DNA of 64,000 nt from Hepsetus odoe (GCA_017165825.1 CM029382.1:21624217-21688216), one strand, 5' to 3'. Positions 55,601 through 56,383 are shown, numbered from the stretch's first letter. The notes: a model not told the origin generated them from the sequence alone. A program made the numbers and translations.

Positions 55601-56383
55601 ATGACAATTTATCAGGACATTTTCCCCAAAATTGCTCACCACGACGTAAAACAAAAGCCTTGAATCTGTCAAAGTCAGAAAAGTTACTCACCACCACAAA
55701 TCCAATGCTAACCTGATCAGTTAAACCTAAGATTGAAGAGTTTTCAATGGTTTTCAGTGGTTAAACTTGTCAGTATTGTCTGTGATCTGTAATCTCTTGT
55801 ACAATATCTTGTGCAAACATGTGCTCCCTTTATTGATGCAAAATAATCAAACATTTCTGTCTGTGTGCAAAAACTGCAAAAGTTACTTAGCAGGAGATAC
55901 AAATGTTAACCCTTTAATCTAATCTAACATCTCAGATGATTTTAAGGTTTGCGTTGATCGCGTGTGACGTCATCGCCTGCAGCGCCTCTAGTGGTTCACG
56001 ATGGGAAGTGCAGCACTAAACTTCCCTCCCGTCAAATCTAAATCACAACAGAATAGCACTATTCCCTCCCTTAAAGCTCCAAATATTCTTTTTAAAGGCC
56101 GAAATGCATTGGTTAGTGTTTAAAGAGAGAGGAAATCCTCGCTAAATGTCACCCATAATAAAACATGGCAGGATAAGTCCGGAAAAAGTGAAAAAAAAAC
56201 GCCTTAAAATCTCCACAAACTCGAAAACCTTTCGCATTCGCCGCCCGCTGTTCTAAAAAGCTTTTAATCATCAAGCGTCAGACAGACGTGTAAAACAGAT
56301 ATTTGAGCCATTTCACTTACTCCATCGGTGAACGGCGCTCCCAGGAGAAGCAAACTTATTCCCAGCAGAGCGGCTCGCGCCAT
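1..56383 (-). CDS. col4a3: Type IV collagen alpha-3-like chain, 48 exons, 3' end outside window
   Basis: Secreted basement-membrane collagen. Forty-eight exons on the minus strand splice in frame to about 1,426 residues: signal peptide (1-21), a 7S segment with CVC and CNC cysteines (22-40), then Gly-X-Y triplets broken by many short interruptions, as in all type IV chains. The NC1 domain is not reached. Identity as alpha-3 rests on three points: the mature start ECVCNEVPKCNCEG resembles the alpha-3 start with its CVC; a conserved 7S cysteine sits in GCNGSKGDKG; and a head-to-head partner gene lies upstream. An alpha-1 or alpha-5 relative is the alternative, since CNCEGVKGQKGERG also resembles alpha-1. 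All introns are GT-AG except one GC-AG. Family knowledge: alpha-3 pairs with alpha-4 and alpha-5. The cysteine content after residue 455 is unusually high. Confidence 0.85.
67..1271. other. col4a3 intron 47
   Basis: AT-rich intron holding the RTE 3' end at 510-962 and an AAACTGTAAACATTGTCA direct repeat at 960-977 and 1,015-1,031. Nothing else recognised. Confidence 0.6.
510..962 (+). mobile_element. 3' end of an RTE-type LINE
   Basis: Decayed C-terminal part of a non-LTR retrotransposon ORF2. Frames shift, but recognisable pieces include VRVQSGLNG, a Tyr-rich stretch and RIELPGKRKK. The end reads GACCCCAAAATGGGCACAGC and then an AAGAAGAAG tail, as in fish RTE elements. It lies in the col4a3 intron between exons 47 and 48. 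Confidence 0.65.
1272..1370 (-). CDS. col4a3: col4a3 exon 47: collagen triplets
   Basis: Ninety-nine bases (residues 1372-1405), phase 1: GPPGCRGANGQNGRTG, then GNTGPQGIPG. Donor GTCAGG is weaker than most. Confidence 0.9.
1559..1684 (-). CDS. col4a3: col4a3 exon 46: long interruption then Cys-Gly triplets
   Basis: 126 bases (residues 1330-1372), phase 1. GSKGEDVVSRNVPVTGDRG is an interruption of about ten residues; then GPNGTCGPPGPCGSEG. Donor GTGCAC is suboptimal. Confidence 0.9.
1950..2021 (-). CDS. col4a3: col4a3 exon 45: collagen triplets
   Basis: Seventy-two bases (residues 1306-1330), phase 1: GQKGGCGAPGPPGGPG, then IKGEAGFPG. Confidence 0.92.
2022..2814. other. col4a3 intron 44
   Basis: AT-rich; no repeat family, RNA or coding signal recognised. 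Confidence 0.6.
2815..2887 (-). CDS. col4a3: col4a3 exon 44: collagen triplets
   Basis: Seventy-three bases (residues 1282-1306), phase 0 in and phase 1 out: GYDGCKGFPGMNG, then GEKGQKGEPGPQ. Donor GTAAGA. Confidence 0.92.
3123..3253 (-). CDS. col4a3: col4a3 exon 43: collagen triplets
   Basis: 131 bases (residues 1238-1281), phase 1 in and phase 0 out. Starts GPMGSCGPPGLPG, has the slip PGLKGAMGDCG, and ends GDPGLQGQA. Donor GTGAGT. Confidence 0.92.
3845..4048. mobile_element. hAT-type MITE
   Basis: About 204 bases bounded by imperfect inverted ends, CAGTGGTTCTCAAACT on the left and CACTTTGAGAATCACTG on the right, the typical hAT/Charlie terminus. No coding capacity. Flanking 8-mers match only partly (ATAACAGT and CACAAAGT), so the insertion is old. 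Confidence 0.7.
4823..5008 (-). CDS. col4a3: col4a3 exon 42: five cysteines, KCVEGPKG interruption
   Basis: 186 bases (residues 1176-1238), phase 1. GDPGCQGSVGPPSACG with a break at PSA, then GCDGQPGPPG, then GARGKCVEGPKGDQGCQG. The KCVEGPKG break closely resembles RCIEGPRG recalled from human alpha-3, one of the better clues to chain identity. Confidence 0.93.
5226..5273 (-). CDS. col4a3: col4a3 exon 41: short exon with VTRL interruption
   Basis: Forty-eight bases (residues 1160-1176). With the TATAG acceptor at 5,274 the split codon gives V and the exon reads VTRLGPPGAPGVKGKQG, in frame. The nearer TAG at 5,267 would break the frame, so it is not used. Confidence 0.85.
5443..5544 (-). CDS. 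col4a3: col4a3 exon 40: collagen triplets
   Basis: 102 bases (residues 1126-1160), phase 1: GCPGSPGVPGSPGPKG, then GIPGVPGQRGEKG. The last split codon becomes Val (GTT) rather than Gly with the next exon, starting an interruption. Confidence 0.88.
5739..5819 (-). CDS. col4a3: col4a3 exon 39: three cysteines in 27 residues
   Basis: Eighty-one bases (residues 1099-1126), phase 1: GCPGPPGERGCDGSPG, then PPGCPGPPGAPG. All three cysteines follow glycine directly (X position). Confidence 0.92.
5820..7752. other. col4a3 intron 38
   Basis: Contains the L2-like tail at 6,440-6,593. The segment 6,920-7,700 is less AT-rich, with a possible retroelement trace that I could not assign. Confidence 0.5.
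6440..6593 (+). mobile_element. L2-like LINE 3' tail fragment
   Basis: Matches the 3' tails of the two longer L2-like copies in this window: the blocks CACCAGGGTCCTGGAGGAAC, TTTCACTATGTACTGTGTA, and the ACTTGACTTGAC terminal repeat. Severely 5'-truncated; lies between exons 38 and 39. Confidence 0.7.
7753..7879 (-). CDS. col4a3: col4a3 exon 38: collagen triplets
   Basis: 127 bases (residues 1057-1099), phase 0 in and phase 1 out: GEQGLSGRKGLKG, GSVGCPGPDGPFG, ending GTPGTPG. Donor GTAGTC is weaker than its neighbours. Confidence 0.9.
8071..8210 (-). CDS. col4a3: col4a3 exon 37: collagen triplets
   Basis: 140 bases (residues 1010-1056), phase 1 in and phase 0 out. Starts GSKGLKGEDGCPG, has GECGQKG, then the break GEPSPPGLGSAGCPGYK. 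Three cysteines. Confidence 0.92.
8350..8439 (-). CDS. col4a3: col4a3 exon 36: collagen triplets
   Basis: Ninety bases (residues 980-1010), phase 1: GPPGDPGIGGCPGDPG, then GIRGDCGDMGMPG. The preceding 144-base intron is dominated by a CT tract on the transcript strand that ends about 30 bases before this acceptor. Confidence 0.92.
8475..8541. repeat. (GA)n microsatellite in a 144-base intron
   Basis: Nearly pure GA dinucleotide (CT on the transcript strand) fills about half of the intron between col4a3 exons 35 and 36, ending some 30 bases from the exon 36 acceptor. Confidence 0.95.
8584..8682 (-). CDS. col4a3: col4a3 exon 35: collagen triplets rich in Asn/Cys
   Basis: Ninety-nine bases (residues 947-980), phase 1: GYIGLPGNNGDQGDPG, then CNGDSGQNGTPGCAG. 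Unusually many Asn and Asp and few prolines for a triple helix. Confidence 0.92.
9102..9247 (-). mobile_element. Short retroposon (118 bp) with 14-bp target duplication
   Basis: The element at 9,116-9,233 is flanked by perfect copies of GGCCTGCAGCTCAT (9,102-9,115 and 9,234-9,247). Read on the minus strand it starts CTGCGATGGGCTGGCGACC and ends in a GGATGGATG tail. It differs at about three positions from the copy at 23,504-23,625. Either a SINE-like unit or the extreme 3' end of a LINE inserted alone. Confidence 0.8.
9270..10015 (+). mobile_element. Decayed non-LTR retrotransposon, reverse transcriptase part
   Basis: Frameshifted fragments of a LINE ORF2: YEVVRWWKKHFKDLLN, WQTGVVAP, the RT block FVDLEKAYDHVP, and a degraded catalytic box FLYADNVFLLAS (normally FADD). 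Internal deletions join non-adjacent parts. No intact coding potential. Confidence 0.75.
10428..10562 (-). CDS. col4a3: col4a3 exon 34: collagen triplets, KSIVESH interruption
   Basis: 135 bases (residues 902-947), phase 1: GCIGTDGPPGPRG, GDQGCQGEKSIVESHG as interruption, then GDQGECGIPG. Three cysteines. The intron before it is 120 bases. Confidence 0.92.
10683..10772 (-). CDS. col4a3: col4a3 exon 33: collagen triplets
   Basis: Ninety bases (residues 872-902), phase 1: GHRGNQGPPGFCGPPG, then GNCGPFGRAGPKG. Two Y-position cysteines. Confidence 0.92.
11230..11700. mobile_element. Possible non-autonomous pogo/Tc-like element with TTACGAGC repeats
   Basis: The motif TTACGAGC, or AACGAGC, recurs four times at 11,270-11,400 with GGGTTACGAGC flanks, and reversed GCTCGTGT and TGCTCGT forms lie between them. 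Such subterminal repeats are typical of pogo-like DNA transposons. Ends are not defined. Confidence 0.35.
11758..12018 (+). mobile_element. tRNA-derived SINE (family 1)
   Basis: Head GGGGCAGCGGTAGCCTAGCGG contains a Pol III A box, and GGGTTCAAACC a B box. The body has GCCCTGAGGTACCCTTGAGC and CTGCTCCCCGGGCGC, and it ends AATGACAAGGGTTGTCACTTTCA. This is the fullest copy of a family present about ten times in the window. Confidence 0.8.
12129..12296 (-). CDS. col4a3: col4a3 exon 32: collagen triplets, CGFGLPG break
   Basis: 168 bases (residues 816-872), phase 1. Opens GPPGQRGVDGDPG, has LCGFGLPGFIG and GHCGPQG, and ends GRDGIPGPPG. Donor GTACTT. Confidence 0.92.
12667..12780 (-). CDS. col4a3: col4a3 exon 31: collagen triplets, ICVPG break
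   Basis: 114 bases (residues 778-816), phase 1: GAVGCDGPPGITGPPG, then the break ICVPGLQG and GVEGERGKPGTPG. Confidence 0.92.
12781..15253. other. col4a3 introns 29-30 (exon 30 lies inside)
   Basis: Apart from exon 30 these stretches are AT-rich with poly-A runs (13,376-13,391). I recognise no repeat family, promoter or RNA. Confidence 0.5.
13711..13861 (-). CDS. col4a3: col4a3 exon 30: collagen triplets
   Basis: 151 bases (residues 728-778), phase 0 in and phase 1 out. Starts GNDDFGLPGPIGRHG, has GGPGCPGVRG, and ends GRDGEPGFQG. Donor GTACAT. Confidence 0.9.
15254..15348 (-). CDS. col4a3: col4a3 exon 29: collagen triplets
   Basis: Ninety-five bases (residues 696-727), phase 1 in and phase 0 out: GEKGMQGPQGEPGSGAPG with a one-residue phase slip, then GRPGPSGPPGMPGLK. 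The intron before it is 135 bases, mostly TG repeat. Confidence 0.9.
15404..15483. repeat. (CA)n microsatellite at a splice donor
   Basis: About 37 CA units directly abut exon 28 of col4a3 and fill most of the 135-base intron. On the transcript strand this is (GU)n starting with the donor GU. Confidence 0.95.
15484..15588 (-). CDS. col4a3: col4a3 exon 28: splice donor supplied by a CA/TG microsatellite
   Basis: 105 bases (residues 661-696), phase 1: GNTGFSGVCGFPGKFG, then GCSQLGEPGSPGPRG. The exon ends AGAG and the intron starts GTGTGTGTG, which is the (TG)n repeat itself on the transcript strand. No other donor keeps the frame. Confidence 0.9.
15795..15887 (-). CDS. col4a3: col4a3 exon 27: collagen triplets with EVYTIPG break
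   Basis: Ninety-three bases (residues 630-661), phase 1: GEKGEPGEVYTIPGDPGQPG, then a cysteine in GRCGPPGPAG. Confidence 0.92.
16192..16360 (-). CDS. col4a3: col4a3 exon 26: collagen triplets with GVLGLGVAG break
   Basis: 169 bases (residues 574-630), phase 0 in and phase 1 out. Starts GPLGEKGNCGVPG, has the irregular GVIGVLGLGVAG, and ends GEEGQKGERGAPG. Donor GTATGA. Confidence 0.92.
16903..17091 (-). CDS. col4a3: col4a3 exon 25: long collagen exon
   Basis: Sixty-three codons (residues 511-573), phase 0 at both ends, the longest exon found. Opens GPLGNQGVEGVQGPKG, with the small break GVCGFMEGPG and a second cysteine in GKCGMPG; ends GPIGEKGNQ. Donor GTTAGT. Confidence 0.92.
17386..17456 (-). 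CDS. col4a3: col4a3 exon 24: collagen triplets
   Basis: Seventy-one bases (residues 487-510), phase 1 in and phase 0 out: GSVGPKGKNGEKGFDG then LPGPPGPP. Donor GTGAGT. Confidence 0.9.
17695..17790 (-). CDS. col4a3: col4a3 exon 23: CxxC interruption
   Basis: Ninety-six bases (residues 455-487), phase 1. GDQG is followed by the long interruption DFCTICALLNIEP, then GPHGKPGEPGKPGFPG. A paired-cysteine interruption (CTQC in alpha-3, CFNC in alpha-5 as recalled) is conserved in this subfamily. The cysteine-rich part of the chain starts here. Confidence 0.92.
17895..18200 (-). mobile_element. Solo-LTR-like repeat, copy A
   Basis: On the minus strand it has GGTATAAAGATCCGAAAGAG (TATA-like), a downstream GAGCGTCGATCACTC, and GTTTAATAAAGTTCTG (poly-A signal), in the order expected for an LTR promoter and poly-A site. 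It shares the central block with the repeat at 18,660-18,860. Exact ends and target duplication not found. Confidence 0.5.
18214..18303 (-). CDS. col4a3: col4a3 exon 22: aromatic interruption EFYQYPG
   Basis: Ninety bases (residues 425-455), phase 1. It starts with EFYQYPGLQGPKGGKG. A tyrosine-rich break (EYYDTYQ) is what I recall at a comparable place in human alpha-3, which supports the assignment but needs an alignment. Confidence 0.9.
18660..18860 (-). mobile_element. Solo-LTR-like repeat, copy B
   Basis: Related to copy A: minus strand GGTATATAAGTCCCAAAGAG and AGAGAAGAGCGTCGGGC, and a matching GACTCCTGGCTTAGCCCC start region. Merges at its right with a 42-base tandem repeat. Confidence 0.45.
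18857..19025. repeat. 42-base tandem repeat, about 3.7 copies
   Basis: Units begin CCCTCCATGG, CCCTCCGATG, CGCTCCGAGG and CCCTCCGTGG, each 42 bases apart and GC-rich. Forty-two is a multiple of three, so frames stay open on both strands (plus-strand peptide unit like VPEALPSDAGAEAI). Confidence 0.8.
19811..19975 (-). CDS. col4a3: col4a3 exon 21: collagen triplets with EPEPNEI break
   Basis: 165 bases (residues 370-425), phase 1 at both ends. Begins APDKLGDRGMRG, carries the acidic interruption GEPEPNEIGPPG, and ends GDRGPQGIPG. The acceptor is CCAG after a T-run. Confidence 0.9.
20194..21999 (-). mobile_element. L2/CR1-like LINE, catalytic box deleted, split by a solo LTR
   Basis: Minus-strand ORF2 fragment read at 20,756-22,009: RT motifs NNYHPVALTPIIMKCFERLV, FAYRPNRSTDDAI, FIDYSSAF, LSTGAPQGC, then RRLRKTHLPPSIFT and the C-terminal TRMGNCFFPLAIRLLN. 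Compared with the copy at 24,030-26,134, the segment holding the FADD metal-binding box is missing while the frame is kept. The 3' tail ends in CAAGTCAAGTCAAG (TTGAC repeat). The 5' half is absent. A solo LTR sits in the tail. Confidence 0.8.
20388..20730. mobile_element. Solo LTR, 343 bp, with AAGAG target duplication
   Basis: Starts TGTCACGGG and ends CACCGTTACA (TG...CA), flanked on both sides by AAGAG (20,383-20,387 and 20,731-20,735). It has a TATTTAA box at 20,489 and AATAAA at 20,664 in the plus direction. It interrupts the L2-like LINE tail, so it is younger. No internal retroviral genes are present. Confidence 0.85.
22016..22665 (+). pseudogene. Tc1-like transposase, broken
   Basis: The N-terminal DNA-binding part is open at 22,028-22,285 (KKPGRGRKRKISRTLKRKIV and SGVDVSRNTVVRALHCGGL). 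Then, with frameshifts, come LWSDETKLELFGH (first catalytic Asp region) and QQDNDPKHT (second Asp region). The start and the final Glu region with its inverted repeat are missing or degraded. It abuts the L2-like LINE on the left and a SINE on the right. Confidence 0.8.
22672..22878 (+). mobile_element. tRNA-derived SINE (family 1)
   Basis: Head GGGCAGCAGTGGCCTAGTGG, B-box-like GGGTTTGATACC, and body blocks TTGCCCTGAGGTACCC and ACTGCTCCCCGGGCAC. The tail is truncated relative to the 11,758 copy. Confidence 0.8.
23147..23182 (-). CDS. col4a3: col4a3 exon 20: collagen triplets
   Basis: Thirty-six bases, phase 1 at both ends, reading GLVGFPGDPGIPG with the split glycines. It is preceded by a T-rich acceptor (an A-run at 23,187-23,203 on the plus strand). 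Confidence 0.88.
23334..23415 (-). CDS. col4a3: col4a3 exon 19: interruption then PPG run; phase switch
   Basis: Eighty-two bases (residues 331-358). It opens with non-helical ALINNLPL, then KGQKGPPGPPGPPGPMGSP. This is the first exon ending with a split glycine codon (phase 1). The PPG run is coded by near-identical 9-base units (23,348-23,380 region), a likely product of local duplication. Confidence 0.9.
23492..23637 (+). mobile_element. Short retroposon (122 bp) with 12-bp target duplication
   Basis: The element at 23,504-23,625 is flanked by ATGTGTATGGGT (23,492-23,503 and 23,626-23,637). Nearly identical to the 9,116-9,233 element. It ends AATGGATGG. Lies in the short col4a3 intron region next to exon 19. 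Confidence 0.8.
24030..26134 (+). pseudogene. L2/CR1-like LINE, internally deleted and frameshifted
   Basis: An endonuclease start is readable (NVCSLDNKLDYIRVQQ and FVFTETWLIDSVPDT). A large deletion then leads into DALNYSRT, and the RT domain follows in shifting frames: FIDFISAFNTIIPQHLSEKL, HIIKFADDTTRVDLI with the FADD box intact, and RRLRKAHLPLPIFT. The 3' end carries GACAATAAAAAACC and TTGACTTGAC. Not a functional gene. Confidence 0.85.
26153..26391 (-). mobile_element. tRNA-derived SINE (family 1)
   Basis: Reverse copy of the 11,758 element, with GTGCCCAGGGAGCAGTAACA, CTTGCTCAAGGGTACCTCAG, and the tRNA-like head complement ACCACTAGGCC at the right end. Starts 19 bases after the L2-like LINE ends. 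Confidence 0.8.
26494..26562 (+). mobile_element. tRNA-like SINE head fragment
   Basis: GGGGCAGCAGTGGCTTAGTGG followed by a canonical B box, GGGTTCGAATCC. Only the Pol III promoter part is present and the body does not match family 1. Confidence 0.5.
26847..26888 (-). CDS. col4a3: col4a3 exon 18: collagen triplets, last phase-0 exon of the 5' block
   Basis: Fourteen codons, GEKGYPGPIGPPGD (residues 317-330), acceptor TGTAG, donor GTAAGT. It ends two residues into a triplet, so the next exon's ALINNLPL stretch extends a natural interruption. Confidence 0.88.
27262..27315 (-). CDS. col4a3: col4a3 exon 17: collagen triplets
   Basis: Eighteen codons, GFNGEPGYPGPPGIPGSK (residues 299-316), phase 0, donor GTTAGA. 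Confidence 0.9.
27891..27935 (-). CDS. col4a3: col4a3 exon 16: collagen triplets
   Basis: Fifteen codons, GRDGIDGLQGEYGPK (residues 284-298), phase 0, donor GTAAGT. Confidence 0.9.
28275..28441 (-). mobile_element. tRNA-derived SINE (family 2)
   Basis: GCATTTAGCAGAC and ATCCAGAGCGACTTCCATGT at the left, AGGGTTAAGGGTCTTGCTCA in the middle, and the B-box complement GGGATTTGAACCTGGGACC at the right. The tRNA head is on the minus strand. Related copies are at 34,800 and 42,247. Confidence 0.65.
28679..28741 (-). CDS. col4a3: col4a3 exon 15: collagen triplets
   Basis: Twenty-one codons, GQNGPPGPKGEVGDRG then DPGTM (residues 263-283), phase 0, donor GTAAAG. Confidence 0.9.
28988..29032 (-). CDS. 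col4a3: col4a3 exon 14: collagen triplets
   Basis: Fifteen codons, GEPGDVGEKGCTGKT (residues 248-262), phase 0, donor GTGAGT. One X-position cysteine. Confidence 0.9.
29113..29187 (-). CDS. col4a3: col4a3 exon 13: triplets ending in a non-helical tail
   Basis: Twenty-five codons (residues 223-247): GERGPSGLPGTKG, then the interruption IKLYATASRDLR. The GTATGT donor follows directly, and the next exon resumes with GEPG. Confidence 0.88.
29351..29398 (-). CDS. col4a3: col4a3 exon 12: triplets with interruption
   Basis: Sixteen codons, GLEGQNSVRPGPQGQK (residues 207-222), with a short break around NSVRP. Donor GTGAGT. The intron before it is only 84 bases. Confidence 0.88.
29483..29518 (-). 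CDS. col4a3: col4a3 exon 11: collagen triplets
   Basis: Twelve codons, GAEGKPGSKGEK (residues 195-206), phase 0, donor GTTTGT. Confidence 0.88.
29897..30022. repeat. (TA)n and (CA)n microsatellites
   Basis: Alternating TA with two CAG interruptions at 29,903-29,945, then ACACAC at 29,984-30,023, directly preceding a chimeric SINE. Confidence 0.9.
30032..30265 (+). mobile_element. Chimeric retroposon: SINE head plus short-retroposon tail
   Basis: At 30,032-30,147 it matches the family 1 SINE head (GGGCAGCGGTGGCCTAGTGG, B box GGGTTTGAACC). At about 30,150 it switches to the unit seen at 9,116 and 23,504 (GATGGGCTGGCGACCTG ... GGGACAAGCGGCAGA). The two modules may together form one SINE type or be a template switch. 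Confidence 0.65.
30276..30629. mobile_element. Palindromic mariner-like MITE
   Basis: Left arm TAGTACTGTGCAAATGTTTT, then AGGCAGGTGTGGAAAAAATG. The right arm is its inverse, with AAATTGATAAAAATAAACAA and CATTTTTTCCACACCTGCCT. Arms are about 130-150 bases and would fold into a long hairpin in the col4a3 pre-mRNA. A related longer element lies at 50,955. Confidence 0.8.
30668..31112 (-). pseudogene. RTE-type LINE 5' part with endonuclease start
   Basis: Reads VRVGTLNVGSMTGKGRELAD then MMERRKVDILCVQETRW, the beginning of an APE-type endonuclease, preceded by a Lys/Glu-rich stretch. The frame is lost after QETRW. Broken remnant. Confidence 0.75.
31784..32029. mobile_element. Solo LTR, 246 bp, with GTTTC target duplication
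   Basis: Starts TGTCACGCC, ends ACATGACA, and is flanked by GTTTC on both sides (31,779-31,783 and 32,030-32,034). The 5-bp duplication and TG...CA ends indicate LTR integration followed by recombination. It differs in sequence from the LTR at 20,388 apart from the TGTCACG start. Confidence 0.8.
32817..32879 (-). CDS. col4a3: col4a3 exon 10: triplets, GC donor
   Basis: Twenty-one codons, GDPGLPGQPGQVGLEGLPGF plus Q (residues 174-194). The exon ends CAG followed by GCAAGT, so the intron is GC-AG rather than GT-AG. The bases around the C match the donor consensus perfectly and the frame requires this site. Confidence 0.88.
33005..33420 (+). pseudogene. Non-LTR retrotransposon 5' part (decayed)
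   Basis: The leader block GTGGTGGAGGGGGTTGTGTG and TAGCTCCTGGTAGGGTCACC, then endonuclease-like pieces YRLDIVELALKHSLGSETN and KTLFFFGV. Likely the same family as the RT fragment at 9,270. Heavily truncated. Confidence 0.6.
33830..33904 (-). CDS. col4a3: col4a3 exon 9: triplets with a long interruption
   Basis: Twenty-five codons (residues 149-173). It opens with the non-helical stretch GDTQVHFESPSLL, then returns to GQKGLKGTDGEK. Such acidic or hydrophobic interruptions in the N-terminal third are a hallmark of type IV chains. Confidence 0.9.
34032..34058 (-). CDS. col4a3: col4a3 exon 8: 27-base micro-exon
   Basis: Nine codons, GEPGIPGLR (residues 140-148), with a good acceptor and a GTATGC donor. 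Three triplets only, the smallest exon placed. Skipping it would keep the frame. Confidence 0.85.
34181..34234 (-). CDS. col4a3: col4a3 exon 7: collagen triplets
   Basis: Eighteen codons, GDKGAQGPPGASGECGKR (residues 122-139), phase 0, donor GTAAGC. One cysteine in a Y position. Confidence 0.9.
34326..34388 (-). CDS. col4a3: col4a3 exon 6: 7S triplets with conserved Cys
   Basis: Twenty-one codons (residues 101-121) ending GTPGCNGSK. Read on into the next exon this gives GCNGSKGDKG, closely resembling the GCNGTKGERG / GCSGSKGEQG cysteine site of the 7S region in other type IV chains (recalled, not searched). Confidence 0.92.
34800..34960 (-). mobile_element. tRNA-derived SINE (family 2)
   Basis: Decayed: GGCATGAAGCTGATACTCTTATCCAG at left and the B-box complement GGGATTCAAACCTGC and TACCACTAAACCACCATCACC at right. 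It sits inside a Tc1-like fragment whose TATGTGGACACCC end is at 34,779. Confidence 0.55.
34970..35500 (+). pseudogene. Tc1-like transposon remnant
   Basis: Degenerate transposase-like pieces, including GGTCCATTTCTGTGCCCCTG and AGCCCTGACTTCAAAACAAA (a SPDF-type motif). Recognised by resemblance to common fish Tc1 elements; no open frame. Confidence 0.45.
35586..35630 (-). CDS. col4a3: col4a3 exon 5: collagen triplets
   Basis: Fifteen codons, GLPGRPGQFGTPGIP, residues 86-100. Acceptor TTTTTAG, donor GTAAGT, phase 0. Confidence 0.9.
36189..36233 (-). CDS. col4a3: col4a3 exon 4: collagen triplets
   Basis: Fifteen codons, GRIGPPGNTGQKGSL, residues 71-85, phase 0 at both ends. A 45-base exon made only of whole triplets. 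Confidence 0.9.
36707..36796 (-). CDS. col4a3: col4a3 exon 3: 7S triple helix
   Basis: Thirty codons of ten unbroken Gly-X-Y triplets starting GERGYPGPSG (residues 41-70). Phase 0 at both ends, donor GTTTGT. Confidence 0.92.
36797..38698. other. col4a3 intron 2
   Basis: Mostly unique AT-rich sequence with the DANA/HE1-like SINE at 38,330-38,575. No conserved element recognised by eye. Confidence 0.5.
38330..38575 (+). mobile_element. tRNA-derived SINE, DANA/HE1-like
   Basis: GGGCAGCACTATGGACAGTGGGTAG is a tRNA-like A-box region. Then come TCCCACAGTCCAAAGACATG and TGATAGACTGGCAAATTGTC, blocks shared by the widespread teleost repeat of this type. Confidence 0.65.
38699..38755 (-). CDS. col4a3: col4a3 exon 2: 7S domain cysteine cluster
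   Basis: Nineteen codons, ECVCNEVPKCNCEGVKGQK, phase 0 at both ends, with a TGCAG acceptor and a GTATGT donor. The four cysteines are those that crosslink four collagen IV protomers through their N-terminal 7S regions (family knowledge). The first Gly-X-Y triplet (GVK) begins here. The CVC start is the feature closest to alpha-3 chains. Confidence 0.92.
38842..39080 (-). mobile_element. tRNA-derived SINE (family 1)
   Basis: Full-length reverse copy: AAAATTGGACCTCTGCATTT, GCGCCCGGGGAGCAGTAACG, TGCTCAAGGGTACCTCAGGG and head complement CTACTAGGCCACCGCTGCCC. It lies 87 bases upstream (in transcript terms) of col4a3 exon 2. Confidence 0.85.
39490..40000 (-). pseudogene. Tc1-like transposon remnant
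   Basis: The left end GTCCCTTCCAAAAGTATTGG is a familiar fish Tc1 terminus. Inner blocks CCACCATTGTGCTTCACAGA and GTATGTTTTGGATCATGAGC match the transposase region on the minus strand. No intact frame. Confidence 0.55.
41955..42790 (-). pseudogene. DNA transposon remnant with a SINE inserted
   Basis: Fragments of a widespread fish Tc1/mariner-like element: TCCATTCCTGAACAATTTTT, CACATTATCC, CTGGCCATCCACATGATGTG. A family 2 SINE at 42,247-42,410 interrupts it. The same element type occurs at 61,590 and 63,130. Confidence 0.5.
42247..42410 (-). mobile_element. tRNA-derived SINE (family 2)
   Basis: ACGGCATTTAGCAGACGCTC and TTATCCAGAGCGACTTCCAT at left, AGGGTTAAGGGTTTTGCTCA in the middle, and B-box complement GGGATTCGAACCTGGGACC at right. 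The best-preserved copy of family 2. Confidence 0.75.
43960..44690 (-). pseudogene. RTE-type LINE 3' half
   Basis: Minus-strand C-terminal ORF2: FAKVMNRLDEIRQQFLWTMM (RT region, broken), then KLHRFGNVQRTEEEYIGARM and GRKRRGSPKRGFMDVVRENM. The middle is deleted. A (CA)n run interrupts the upstream side. Confidence 0.75.
44635..44683. repeat. (CA)n microsatellite
   Basis: About 24 CA units inside the decayed RTE-type element. Confidence 0.95.
44996..45052. repeat. (CA)n microsatellite
   Basis: About 28 CA units in intron 1 of col4a3. Confidence 0.95.
46325..46765. repeat. Degenerate GTTGCTAGG minisatellite
   Basis: Short blocks such as GTTGCTAGGTGGTTGCCATT, GTTGCTAGGGTGTTGCT and GTTGCTAAGG recur about fifteen times with variable spacers over some 440 bases. 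A common fish minisatellite type. Confidence 0.75.
47514..47735 (+). mobile_element. tRNA-derived SINE (family 1), head truncated
   Basis: Starts at AGAATCAGAAGATTGTGGG with B box GGGTTTAAACC, then the standard body and the ending ATAGTCACTTTCACTTT. Confidence 0.75.
48200..48267. repeat. (CA)n microsatellite
   Basis: Imperfect CA run of about 33 units. Confidence 0.95.
49483..49648. repeat. (GA)n then (CA)n microsatellites
   Basis: GA-rich tract at 49,483-49,540 and CA run at 49,611-49,649. Downstream (49,650-49,890) an approximately 110-base unit with ACTTATTRAACCCCTCTTCCC occurs twice. Confidence 0.9.
50955..51296. mobile_element. Mariner-like element, non-autonomous, with transposase trace
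   Basis: Inverted ends GCAGTACTGTGCAAAAGTTT and ACTTTGGCACAGTACTGTA enclose about 340 bases. Inside are the shared block AAAATGCAAAGTGAGCGAAC and a short coding trace LRAPQSPDVN, resembling the SPDLNP region of Tc1/mariner transposases. Confidence 0.75.
51690..52545 (-). pseudogene. Tc1-like transposon remnant
   Basis: Minus-strand transposase N-terminus MVTSQETCAVIIAVHKKGFT and ARKIAPQSTIYRIIKIFKEK (helix-turn-helix). The downstream part reads in several frames to the terminus complement TGTGGCCAAAAGTCAAAACC. Broken by frameshifts. Confidence 0.75.
52599..52700. repeat. Long (CA)n microsatellite
   Basis: About 42 uninterrupted CA units, the longest in the window, followed by AAACACAC variants. 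Confidence 0.95.
52735..52850 (-). mobile_element. tRNA-derived SINE (family 1) fragment
   Basis: AACACAATGAAATGCAACCT and TGGGAAGCAGTGATGGGGA match the reverse tail and body of family 1; the head is missing. Confidence 0.6.
52968..53190 (+). mobile_element. tRNA-derived SINE (family 1)
   Basis: GGCAGTGGTAGGGGCTAGG head, B box GGGTTTGAATCCC, a diverged body and the tail GACAAATAGCCACTTTCACTT. Confidence 0.75.
54680..54965. mobile_element. Inverted pair of family 1 SINEs
   Basis: A plus-strand fragment (54,680-54,796; B box GTGTTTGATTCCC, TGTCCTGAGGTATCCTTGAG) is followed at once by a minus-strand fragment (54,797-54,965; GCACCCAGGGAGCAATGGAC, ending AGGCCACCGCTGCCCC). Back-to-back, they can pair as a hairpin. 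Confidence 0.7.
55335..55915. repeat. Degenerate tandem repeat, units of about 160-200 bases
   Basis: The anchor AATGTTAACCTG (or a variant) recurs at 55,348, 55,549, 55,708 and 55,906, each preceded by ACAAATCC-like sequence. TTTCTGTCTGTCTGC and AAAAGTT blocks recur between them. It lies about 400-1,000 bases downstream of col4a3 exon 1 in transcript terms. Confidence 0.65.
56321..56383 (-). CDS. col4a3: col4a3 exon 1: start codon and signal peptide
   Basis: ATG at 56,383-56,381 opens 21 codons, MARAALLGISLLLLGAPFTD plus G, with a Leu-rich hydrophobic core and small residues near the expected cleavage point. The context GTGCCATGG is a good Kozak match. The exon ends GGA before a GTAAGT donor, phase 0. 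Only 63 coding bases, as usual for the first exon of type IV collagen genes. A 17.6-kb intron follows. Confidence 0.85.
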